The notes under the pieces: model-generated
What the model saw: only the letters and a program-made list of their open reading frames with translations
Told to the model about the DNA's origin: nothing
The model's database searches: none
Assembly: GCF_944387675.1 (NCBI RefSeq)
Contig: NZ_CALXFV010000003.1
Coordinates: forward strand, 1-46,625
Reading direction: 5' to 3'
DNA length: 46,625 bases
Origin: an uncultured Flavonifractor sp.
Lineage (GTDB): Bacteria; Bacillota; Clostridia; Oscillospirales; Oscillospiraceae
Part shown: positions 7,615-15,081 of the stretch, piece after piece
How the letters are laid out: each line of letters begins with the position of its first letter
How positions within the stretch are numbered: the stretch's first letter is position 1
Made by a program: the position numbers and the translations under genes

Positions 7615-9285
7615 ATGGAAGCAACCCAAACCAAACCGGCCGCCCCGTCGGCCCCACCGGCGGAACCGGAGAAGCAGGCACCGCTGTTTCAGGCACCCAA
7701 GAAGAAGCGCAAGTGGGTCAAACGCCTGGTGATTCTTCTGGTTATCGCGGCCATTCTGGCCTTTTTGCTCTCCCGGTGCGTGGGGGCGGGGCAGCAGATT
7801 CTCAGCAGCGCTTATCTGCCCTATACGGCGCAGATGCGGGACATGACCGTTTCGGTATCCGGCACCGGTACCATCGCCCCCGCCCAGTCCTACAAGGTCA
7901 CCACCCTTATCAGCGGCGAGATTCTGGAGGCCCCCTTTGAGGAGGGACAGACTGTCCAGAAGGGGGATGTGCTCTTCCGCATTGACGCCCGGGACCTGGA
8001 GAGCAGCATCCAGCAGCTCCAGCTCAACGTTCGCTCCGCCCAGCTGGCCCTGGACGATTTGCTGGAGACTCAGAGCGACAACCGGAAGGACCGAAATGTG
8101 AAGGCGGAGGACGCCGGCGTAATCACCAAGCTCTATGTGGACCAGGGGGACAGCGTTACCGTGGGTACCCTGATTGCCGATGTGCTGGACCGGGACCACA
8201 TGAAGCTGAAACTTCCCTTCCACTCCGCCGACGCCGCAGGCTTTTTCGTGGGTCAGGGGGCCACCGTCACCGTCAGCGGCACGGCGGAGACCATCTCTGG
8301 TACCGTGGACGAGATTGCCGCCACCGACGAGGTGGGACCCGGCGGTACCCTGGTGCGGCAGGTGACCATTCTGGTGAATAACCCCGGCGTGCTGTCCGAG
8401 ACCAGCCAGGGATCGGCCAGCATAAACGGGGCGGCCTGCGCCTCCGGCGGGGCCTTTGCCTACGCCTCCTCCGCCCAAATCACCGCCAAGGCCTCCGGCG
8501 ATCTGGATGTCCTCTCGGTAAAAGAGGGGGACCGGGTGTACGAAGGTCAGGTCATCGGCGTCATCTCCGAAGCGGATTTGGATACCCAGATTGAGAATGC
8601 CCGCATTGCCCTGGAGAACGCCCAGCTCTCCCTGCAGAACGCCCAGGATAAGCTGGAGGACTATACCATTACCTCCACCATTACCGGTGAGGTCATCGAG
8701 AAGAACCTGGACGTGGGAGACAACATCAGCGGCGTCACCGCGAACGGCACCACGGTCACCTACCCGGCGGTGATTTACGACCGTTCTGAGCTCACCTTTG
8801 ACATGAGCATTGACGAGCGGGACATCAGCAAGATCCGGGTGGGGCAGAAGGTGGAGATTACCGCCAATGCCCTGGACGGCCAGAGCTTTACCGGCGTGGT
8901 GGACAAGGTGAACATCAACGGCACCACCGTCAACGGCAACACCAGCTATCCCGTGACCGTCAAGGTGGACGGGGCTCCGGAGGAACTCTACCCCGGCATG
9001 AACGTATCCGCCAAGATCATCGTGGAGGAGGCGGGCAGCGTCCTGTCCCTGCCGGTGGAGGCGGTGGAGCGGGGCGACACCGTGCTGGTGGCTCTGCCCG
9101 GCTGTCTGGACGAGAACGGGCTGGTTGCCGACCTCTCCGCCACCGAGCAGCGGCAGATTACTCTGGGCCGCAACGACGACAACTACATCGAAATTGTAGA
9201 CGGTCTGGAGGAGGGCGAGACAGTGGTGGCCCTCAGCCCCCAGGGCTCCAGCATGATGGATATGATTGCGGCGGAGATGGGGTAA
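7615..9285 (+). CDS. HlyD/MacA-type membrane-fusion (adaptor) protein of an ABC exporter
   Basis: A 556-residue adaptor with a proline-rich cytoplasmic start, a basic KKKRKWVKR stretch and one membrane anchor (residues ~41-59). The extracellular part seems to contain two consecutive lipoyl/beta-barrel modules. The first has ISGEILEAPFEEGQTVQKGD and the second KASGDLDVLSVKEGDRVYEGQ, each with a helical hairpin (SIQQLQLNVRSAQLALDDLL; ENARIALENAQLSLQNAQDKL). In Gram-positives such proteins (YknX-like) pair with a MacB-type ATPase and permease, which here follow by 3 bp and then by overlap. Start at 7615 follows AAAAGGAGAAACCAGT. Substrate unknown; peptide or lipid-like toxic compound export is the usual role. 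Confidence 0.88.
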   Translation: MEATQTKPAAPSAPPAEPEKQAPLFQAPKKKRKWVKRLVILLVIAAILAFLLSRCVGAGQQILSSAYLPYTAQMRDMTVSVSGTGTIAPAQSYKVTTLISGEILEAPFEEGQTVQKGDVLFRIDARDLESSIQQLQLNVRSAQLALDDLLETQSDNRKDRNVKAEDAGVITKLYVDQGDSVTVGTLIADVLDRDHMKLKLPFHSADAAGFFVGQGATVTVSGTAETISGTVDEIAATDEVGPGGTLVRQVTILVNNPGVLSETSQGSASINGAACASGGAFAYASSAQITAKASGDLDVLSVKEGDRVYEGQVIGVISEADLDTQIENARIALENAQLSLQNAQDKLEDYTITSTITGEVIEKNLDVGDNISGVTANGTTVTYPAVIYDRSELTFDMSIDERDISKIRVGQKVEITANALDGQSFTGVVDKVNINGTTVNGNTSYPVTVKVDGAPEELYPGMNVSAKIIVEEAGSVLSLPVEAVERGDTVLVALPGCLDENGLVADLSATEQRQITLGRNDDNYIEIVDGLEEGETVVALSPQGSSMMDMIAAEMG

Positions 9286-9288
9286 GCC

Positions 9289-10026
9289 ATGGGACATCTC
9301 ATTGAACTCAGAGACGTATATAAAATTTACCAGATGGGGGATGAGGCGGTCCACGCCCTGGACGGTGTTACCCTGACAGTGGACGAGGGAGAGTTCGTGG
9401 CCATTGTGGGCCAGTCCGGCTGCGGCAAGTCCACCGCCATGAACATTATCGGCTGCCTGGATGTCCCCACCTGCGGCAGCTACCATCTGGGCGGCGTGGA
9501 CGTGTCCACTATGGACGACGACCAGCAGGCGGAAATCCGCAACAAGATGCTGGGCTTTATCTTCCAGCAGTATAACCTGATTCCCAAACTCAATGTACTG
9601 GAGAATGTGGAGCTGCCTCTGCTTTACGCCGGGCTGTCCTCCAGCCAGCGGCGGGCGCGGGCCATGGCCGCCCTGGAGCGGGTGGGCCTGGCGGCCAAGC
9701 ACAGGAACCTGCCCAGCCAGCTCTCCGGCGGCCAGCAGCAGCGGGTATCCATTGCCCGGGCTCTGGCGGGCAATCCCTCGGTGATTCTGGCCGACGAGCC
9801 CACCGGCGCCCTGGATTCCCGCACCGGCCGGGAGGTGCTCTCCTTTCTCCAGAAGCTCAATGCCGAGGGAAATACCGTGGTGCTCATCACCCACGACAAT
9901 ACCATTGCCGTAAAGGCTAGGCGCATTGTCCGCCTCCAGGACGGGAAAATCATCTATGACGGGGACGCCAGGGACCCCAAGGCCCTAGTGCAGCCCGCCG
10001 AGGAGGAAGGGGAGGTGGGCGTATGA
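9289..10026 (+). CDS. MacB-type ABC transporter ATP-binding protein (YknY-like)
   Basis: A 245-residue ATPase that powers the FtsX-like permease encoded next. Walker A is GQSGCGKST, the Q-loop [12 protein letters not shown], the signature [16 protein letters not shown], Walker [13 protein letters not shown] and the H-loop ITHDN. The [14 protein letters not shown] insertion is typical of the LolD/MacB branch, which works by mechanotransmission and not classical substrate translocation. It lies 3 bp after the adaptor stop and its own stop overlaps the permease start (ATGA). Confidence 0.95.
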   Translation: MGHLIELRDVYKIYQMGDEAVHALDGVTLTVDEGEFVAIVGQSGCGKSTAMNIIGCLDVPTCGSYHLGGVDVSTMDDDQQAEIRNKMLGFIFQQYNLIPKLNVLENVELPLLYAGLSSSQRRARAMAALERVGLAAKHRNLPSQLSGGQQQRVSIARALAGNPSVILADEPTGALDSRTGREVLSFLQKLNAEGNTVVLITHDNTIAVKARRIVRLQDGKIIYDGDARDPKALVQPAEEEGEVGV

Positions 10027-11240
10027 AGATGGGCCAGTCCTTCCGCTTGGCCATCAAAAGCCTGCTGACCAGCAAAATGCGGGCCCTGCTCACCATGCTG
10101 GGCATCATCATCGGCGTGGCGGCGGTGATTATCATCGTCTCCCTGGGCAACGGCATGGAGCAGTACATGAACGCCCAGTTTGAACAGGTGGGGGTCAACC
10201 TCATCCAGGTGATGGTCTTTCCCACCGGCACCAGCCGGGAGGTGGAGGCCGACGACTTCTATGACCTGGCGGAGAAGTATCCCCAGTATCTGGATTCTGT
10301 GTCCCCCTACCTGTCCGCCACCGCCGCTGTGCGGCAGGGGGCGGACGAGTATGAGCGCACCAGTGTCTACGGCGTCAGTGAGACCTTCTACAACGGTGAA
10401 AAAAACCAGACCGTCAACGGCGAGTCGGTGGCCCAGGGCCGCTTTCTCAGCTACGTGGATGTGGAGCGGGAGCAGAAGGTGTGTGTCATCGGCGCCTATC
10501 TGGACCAGGCTATGTTTCAGGGGAAGGGCCTGGGAGGCACCCTTACCATCGGCGGGTCTCCCTATACCGTAATCGGCGTGCTGAAGGAAAAGGCCGATTC
10601 CACAGAGGGCAGCGGGGATGATGTCATTTACCTGCCCTACGGCCTGGCCGGCCAGTTGGGAGCCGGTGTGGGGATGCAGAACTACTTGGTGACCAGCACC
10701 AGCCAGGAGACCTCCTCCGCCGCCAAGGGCGTCATTGAGAGAATGCTCTATCGCATTTATCAGGATGAGGGCGCGTACATGGTAATGACCATGGCCGAGA
10801 TGATGGAGATGATGGATTCCATGCTGGGCGTGCTGATGACCATCCTGGTGATCATCGCCGCCATTTCCCTGGTGGTGGGTGGTATCGGCATTATGAACAT
10901 CATGCTGGTCTCCGTCACCGAGCGCACCCGGGAAATTGGCATCCGCAAGTCCCTGGGGGCCAAGGGTCGGGACATCCGCGGCCAGTTTATCATTGAGGCG
11001 GCCACCACCTCCGCCATCGGCGGGATCATCGGCATCCTTCTGGGTATCCTGCTGGCCAATCTGTTCACGGTGCTGGCCGGTGTTCTGGTCAGCGGGGCGG
11101 AGGGCTTTGCGGCCATTCCCACCCCGGGCGGTATCGCCGTGTCCTTCGGCGTGTCGGTGGGCATCGGGGTTCTCTTCGGCTATCTGCCTGCCAACAAGGC
11201 CGCCAAGCTCAATCCCATTGACGCGCTGCGGTATGAATAG
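10023..11240 (+). CDS. FtsX/MacB-like ABC exporter permease (YknZ-like)
   Basis: A 405-residue permease with the MacB_PCD layout: one N-terminal helix (MRALLTMLGIIIGVAAVIIIV), a ~200-residue extracellular domain, and three C-terminal helices starting near residue 270. The conserved GGIGIMNIMLVSVTERTREI and IRKSLGAKGRDI cytoplasmic loop are present. It completes the adaptor-ATPase-permease set and is coupled to the ATPase by a 4-bp overlap. The next gene starts 94 bp later and has its own promoter-like sequence. Confidence 0.93.
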   Translation: MKMGQSFRLAIKSLLTSKMRALLTMLGIIIGVAAVIIIVSLGNGMEQYMNAQFEQVGVNLIQVMVFPTGTSREVEADDFYDLAEKYPQYLDSVSPYLSATAAVRQGADEYERTSVYGVSETFYNGEKNQTVNGESVAQGRFLSYVDVEREQKVCVIGAYLDQAMFQGKGLGGTLTIGGSPYTVIGVLKEKADSTEGSGDDVIYLPYGLAGQLGAGVGMQNYLVTSTSQETSSAAKGVIERMLYRIYQDEGAYMVMTMAEMMEMMDSMLGVLMTILVIIAAISLVVGGIGIMNIMLVSVTERTREIGIRKSLGAKGRDIRGQFIIEAATTSAIGGIIGILLGILLANLFTVLAGVLVSGAEGFAAIPTPGGIAVSFGVSVGIGVLFGYLPANKAAKLNPIDALRYE

Positions 11241-11241
11241 C

Positions 11242-11301
11242 TTGCCTGACGGGGACGGTTGGTATATGATTAAGGGACAGGGACGGGTCCCGGACCCGTC
11301 C
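11242..11301 (+). promoter_or_regulatory. Promoter and leader hairpin of the SLH protein gene
   Basis: TTGCCT (11242-11247) and TATGAT (11265-11270) are 17 bp apart and begin just after the permease stop. A palindromic stem at 11281-11301 (GGACGGGTCC, one base, GGACCCGTCC) would lie at the very 5' end of the transcript. Stabilisation of the mRNA or repressor binding are both possible. Confidence 0.5.
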
Positions 11302-11334
11302 ACAGGTTCCATTTCCGTGAGAAGGAGAAAAAAG

Positions 11335-13212
11335 ATGAAACAACGACTGTTATCCGGCCTGCTGGCCGTGGTGCTGCTGCTGGGTCTGGCGCCCGCAGCT
11401 CTGGCCGCCGCCCCGGCGGAGGAGGCCGCCCAGGTGCTGGCGGCCCTGGACATCATGGTTGGGGACGAGAACGGAGATCTGGCCCTGGACCGCACCCTCA
11501 CCCGGGCGGAGTTTGCCAAGCTGGCGGTGGCCGCCTCCACCAGCCGGGACACCGTGGGGGACACGGTGGCGGTGAAACCCTATCCCGACGTACCCCAGAC
11601 CCATTGGGCCGCCCCGTACATCAAGGCGGCGGTGGACCTGGGCCTGGTGCAGGGGGATTTGCGGGGCTACTTCAACCCCGACCGCACCATCACCCTGGCG
11701 GAGGGGGTGACGGTGATCCTCCGGCTGCTGGGCTATGAAGACAGCACGTTTACCGGAGTCTGGCCCTCCGGCCAGATGGCCCAGTACCGGGCGCTGAAGC
11801 TCAATGAGGGGATCTCCCTGGGGCAGAACGACAGCATGACCCGGCGGGATGCCATGTACCTCTTCTACAACCTGCTGCTCACCAAAAATCTCTCCGGCAC
11901 CTACTACCTCAACGTGCTGGAGCCCACCCTGAGCCTGGTGAACGCCGCCGGGGAGCTGGATCTGGTGGCCCTCATCAACTCCGCCATGGAGGGGCCGGTG
12001 GTGGCCGGTTCCGGCTGGCAGAGCCAGCTGTCCTTTGCATCCTCCGCCGCCAAGGTTTACCGCAACGGCAGCCAGTCCAGCCTGGACCGGATTCAGGACC
12101 AGGATGTGGTCTACTGGTCGGAGTCCATGCGCACCGTGTGGGCCTATGGCGACAAGGTGACCGGCACCTATGAGGCGGCCTCTCCTTCCATTACCGCCCC
12201 CACCTCCGTTACGGTGGCGGGCAAGACCTATGCCATTGAGACCGCTTCCGCCGCCTATGCCCTGTCTGATCTGGGGGGCTGGCAGCTGGGCGACACTGTG
12301 ACCCTGCTGCTGGGCCGCGCCGGCGGCGTGGCGGCGGTAGGCGATACCCAGGCTGCCGGTACCGTGGTGTACGGGGTAGTCACCAAGGCGGAAAACACCG
12401 CCTACAGCGATGGAAAGGGCGGCACCTACACCGCCCGCACTGTGACGGTGTCCGCCACCAACGGCGGCAGCTACCGCTACCAGACCACCAACACTACCCT
12501 GGACGTGGGCGACCTGGTGCAGGTGGATACCGCCGGGACGGGTTCCGTCACCCGCCTGTCCGAGCTGCGCCTCACCGGCAAAATGAGCAGCGACGGCACC
12601 AAGCTGGGCAGTGAGCCTTTGGCCGACGACGTGCAGATCATCGACACCTATGAGGCGCGCACGCCTCTACGGGTCTACCCCCAGCGGCTGGCGGGAGTGA
12701 GCTTTACCGACGATATGGTGCGCTACTATGTGCGCAACGGCCAGGGGGAGATCACCCATTTGATCCTCAACAATGTCACCGGCGACCTGCACCAGTACGG
12801 TGTGGTCACCAAGGCGGAGGAGGTGGACGTGACCATCCCGGGCGGCGGTTTTATGGTCAGCTCCTCCTATACCTACGACGTGGGCGGACAGGAGCAGGTC
12901 TTCGGCTCCTCCGATTCGGTGTTCAACGTGAAGGTGGGTCCCTGCCAGATAAAGCTGGACGGGGACGCCAGCATTGAGCGGCTGGTGGGTCTGAACCAGC
13001 TCCGCCTGTCCGGGGTCAGCGGCAGCGTGGCCATCGGCGCCGACAACCGACAGTACGCTCTGTCTGAGACGGTGGCATATTATGTATTGGTGAATGGGGA
13101 CTATCAACTCACCACCCTGTCCCGAATTCAGAACGGGGACTACAGCCTCACCGGCTGGTACGACAAGGCCGAGAGCGCCGGCGGGCGCATCCGGGTGATT
13201 GTGGCCCAGTAA
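11335..13212 (+). CDS. Exported S-layer-homology (SLH) domain protein
   Basis: A 625-residue exported protein that should bind secondary cell-wall polymer on the cell surface. Residues 1-25 form a signal peptide ending ALAAAPA. Three N-terminal SLH modules follow: ~30-70 (LDRTLTRAEFAKLAVAA), ~80-140 (YPDVPQTHWAAPYIKAAVDL, with FNPDRTITLAEGVTVILRLLG) and ~140-190 (SMTRRDAMYLFYNLL). The remaining ~430 residues are rich in beta-type segments with repeated VTKAE and YxV patterns, without a recognised catalytic motif. Start at 11335 follows GAAGGAGAAAAAAG. It is downstream of the MacAB-like exporter and might be partly co-transcribed with it. Confidence 0.88.
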   Translation: MKQRLLSGLLAVVLLLGLAPAALAAAPAEEAAQVLAALDIMVGDENGDLALDRTLTRAEFAKLAVAASTSRDTVGDTVAVKPYPDVPQTHWAAPYIKAAVDLGLVQGDLRGYFNPDRTITLAEGVTVILRLLGYEDSTFTGVWPSGQMAQYRALKLNEGISLGQNDSMTRRDAMYLFYNLLLTKNLSGTYYLNVLEPTLSLVNAAGELDLVALINSAMEGPVVAGSGWQSQLSFASSAAKVYRNGSQSSLDRIQDQDVVYWSESMRTVWAYGDKVTGTYEAASPSITAPTSVTVAGKTYAIETASAAYALSDLGGWQLGDTVTLLLGRAGGVAAVGDTQAAGTVVYGVVTKAENTAYSDGKGGTYTARTVTVSATNGGSYRYQTTNTTLDVGDLVQVDTAGTGSVTRLSELRLTGKMSSDGTKLGSEPLADDVQIIDTYEARTPLRVYPQRLAGVSFTDDMVRYYVRNGQGEITHLILNNVTGDLHQYGVVTKAEEVDVTIPGGGFMVSSSYTYDVGGQEQVFGSSDSVFNVKVGPCQIKLDGDASIERLVGLNQLRLSGVSGSVAIGADNRQYALSETVAYYVLVNGDYQLTTLSRIQNGDYSLTGWYDKAESAGGRIRVIVAQ

Positions 13213-13225
13213 ACCCAGACAAGAG

Positions 13226-13267
13226 AAAAGCGCCTTGGAGCGGAAAAACCGCTCCAAGGCGCTTTTT
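13226..13267. terminator. Strong bidirectional terminator
   Basis: An 18-bp perfect stem (13226-13243 with 13249-13266) with loop AAAAA starts with AAAA and ends with TTTTT, so it can terminate both the SLH gene (plus) and the convergent anti-sigma gene (minus). Confidence 0.92.
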
Positions 13268-13276
13268 GCATGCCCG

Positions 13277-14488
13277 TCAGGGCAGATCCTCCGGCGTGTG
13301 GTGGGCCAGACCGTCGTTGAAGTACCGCTGATAGGGTACCTCATCCTGGTATTCCGGCGCAATGGCGGGGACGTAGGCGATGCCCAGCCCCATGTAGGGG
13401 GAGGGATCTACCCCGTCGAACACCCAGTCGGCCACCAGTTCATCCCAGTAGGATTGGGTGTAGAGAATCCGGTATACCGGTTGGAGATAGGGCTGGCCCG
13501 GGGTGATATCGTACTCCAGGCAGACGAACAGGATCTGGGCCTGGTCCGGATAAGCGGTGGTGCAGCCCCCCCAGTAATCCCCGGCCCGAAAGGCGGCCTG
13601 AGCGTCGTCGGGGGAGCGGAGGGGATAGACGGTTCCGCTGTCGGCGGGGGGAAGATAGATGGTGAGCTGGCTCTGAGTAAGCTCCATCCGCCAAAAGCTA
13701 TAGGAATAGAGGCGGTCGGCCACGGAGGCGTCGGGGGTGGTCAGAAAGGTGACCTGGGTGGTTTGCGCCTCACCATCAAAATTGTAGGTGGTCAGGCTCT
13801 CTTCCGCCAGCTCCGGCGTGCCGGTGGTATCGGAGGCGCCGTTCCGGAGCAGGATAAGCTTCACGCTTTCCGCCACGGCGGACAGGTCGGGCGCGTCGTA
13901 GATGGCCAGAGTGCTCAGACCTGTCAGCTGGAGTCGGGTGCCGTCGGTACATGTGGCCTCCAGAACGGGATCTCTGCCCATGGTACTCTCCCCGCTGCTG
14001 GTCCGCCAGGTGTAGGAGTCGGGACCGGAGATGGTATAACCCAGCTCCGCCGCCCACCGCTGGATCGCCGCCCGCTGGTCCCGCTCGGTGGGGAGGGGAT
14101 TTGTGTACACCGGCAGCTGGGTCAGCTCATAGGTGTGTCCGGCGGTGGGATTGCTGCCTAGTTGCTGGGCCAGGTCGGCCACCAGAAGGAAGCTCTCCCC
14201 CCAGCCGGCGGAGGGTTGGGTGGTGGGGGTAGGGGTCACTGCCGGCTCCGGGGTCTGGGCCACGCCGGGACCGTCAGGGTCCGGCTCCATCCGGCTGGAC
14301 CACCAGACGCCGCCGGTAATGCCCAGGACCAGCACCGCCGCAGCGGCGGCAAAGGTGAGGGGACGGCGGAGAGAAGGCCGCTTCCGCCGGGTCTGAGCCG
14401 CCTGCATGGCCTCCAGCGTCTCCTTCTGCCAGGCGGGGGAGGGAGTCATCCCCCCCAGGGTACTGCGATAGCGCTGCTCGCTGTTCAT
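13277..14488 (-). CDS. Membrane-anchored anti-sigma factor (ECF partner)
   Basis: A 403-residue protein with a ~43-residue cytoplasmic N-terminus, one membrane span (residues ~44-62, FAAAAAVLVLGITGGVWW) and a ~340-residue external domain behind a Pro/Thr linker. This layout and its position directly after an ECF sigma gene make it the likely anti-sigma factor; the external domain has no motif I recognise. Two ATGs are possible. GGAGG is only two bases from the first (14494) but seven from the second (14488), and the second gives a 4-bp ATGA overlap with the sigma stop, so 14488 was chosen. Signal sensed is unknown. Confidence 0.75.
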   Translation of the reverse strand: MNSEQRYRSTLGGMTPSPAWQKETLEAMQAAQTRRKRPSLRRPLTFAAAAAVLVLGITGGVWWSSRMEPDPDGPGVAQTPEPAVTPTPTTQPSAGWGESFLLVADLAQQLGSNPTAGHTYELTQLPVYTNPLPTERDQRAAIQRWAAELGYTISGPDSYTWRTSSGESTMGRDPVLEATCTDGTRLQLTGLSTLAIYDAPDLSAVAESVKLILLRNGASDTTGTPELAEESLTTYNFDGEAQTTQVTFLTTPDASVADRLYSYSFWRMELTQSQLTIYLPPADSGTVYPLRSPDDAQAAFRAGDYWGGCTTAYPDQAQILFVCLEYDITPGQPYLQPVYRILYTQSYWDELVADWVFDGVDPSPYMGLGIAYVPAIAPEYQDEVPYQRYFNDGLAHHTPEDLP

Positions 14489-14973
14489 GACCATTCCTCC
14501 TTCAGCGCATCCTTCAGCTTGGCTCTGGCCCGGCTCAGCCGGGAGAGCACCGTGTTCCGGGGGCAGCCCAGCAGCTGGCCGATTTCACCGGCGGTATACC
14601 CCTCGATGTAGTGGAGGTATACCGGCCAGCGGTATTTGCCGGGGAGGGCGGCCACCGCCTCCAGCACGCCGGAGCCGTCAGAGGGCGGGGAGGCGGCGTC
14701 CCGGAACGTATCCAGGGGGACGGTGCGCTTCCGCCAGGGGGACCGGCCCCAGCTTTTGCAGCGGTTGGCGGTGGCCCGAATCAGCCAGGCGCGCAGGTGG
14801 GTGTCGTCGGTAAAGGTGGGGTCACTCTGGATCAGGCTCACAAAGACCTCCTGGGCCACGTCCTCCCCATCAGAGCGGTTGCCGGTACCCTGGATGGCCA
14901 TGCGGTAGACCAGCGGGCCGTAACGGCCCAAAATCTCCTCACAGGAGAGGGGAAGACCGTTGAGACTGGGCAT
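14485..14973 (-). CDS. ECF-type RNA polymerase sigma factor
   Basis: A 162-residue sigma-70 family protein containing only regions 2 and 4. Region 2 spans ~14-80 (LGRYGPLVYRMAIQ, then GEDVAQEVFVSLIQSD and LRAWLIRATANRCKSWGR). Region 4 spans ~105-160 (LPGKYRWPVYLHYIEGY, then the helix-turn-helix AGEIGQLLGCPRNTVLSRLSR). It is translationally coupled to the anti-sigma gene. The start MPSLNGLPLSCEE at 14973 follows AAGGGAGTG; the longer frame upstream reads into the glgP terminator. No obvious autoregulatory ECF promoter was identified. Confidence 0.92.
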   Translation of the reverse strand: MPSLNGLPLSCEEILGRYGPLVYRMAIQGTGNRSDGEDVAQEVFVSLIQSDPTFTDDTHLRAWLIRATANRCKSWGRSPWRKRTVPLDTFRDAASPPSDGSGVLEAVAALPGKYRWPVYLHYIEGYTAGEIGQLLGCPRNTVLSRLSRARAKLKDALKEEWS

Positions 14974-15033
14974 ACCATTCACTCCCTTCTGCCAAGAAAG
15001 CGCCGGAATGGGGAAAATGATTGCAGGCTGGAT

Positions 15034-15066
15034 AAAAAAGCGGGCGGCTTTTTGCAAGCCGCCCGC
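15034..15066 (-). terminator. Rho-independent terminator of the glycogen operon
   Basis: An 11-bp stem, GCGGGCGGCTT paired with AAGCCGCCCGC, lies 16 bp after the glgP stop. The plus-strand AAAAAA at 15034-15039 becomes the T-run on the minus strand. Confidence 0.9.
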
Positions 15067-15081
15067 AGCAGGGGTAGAAGT

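Noticed and set aside
7540..9894. 784-codon minus-strand open frame opposite the adaptor and ATPase genes
   Set aside because: It covers two real genes and their junction, with shadow-type composition and no start signal.
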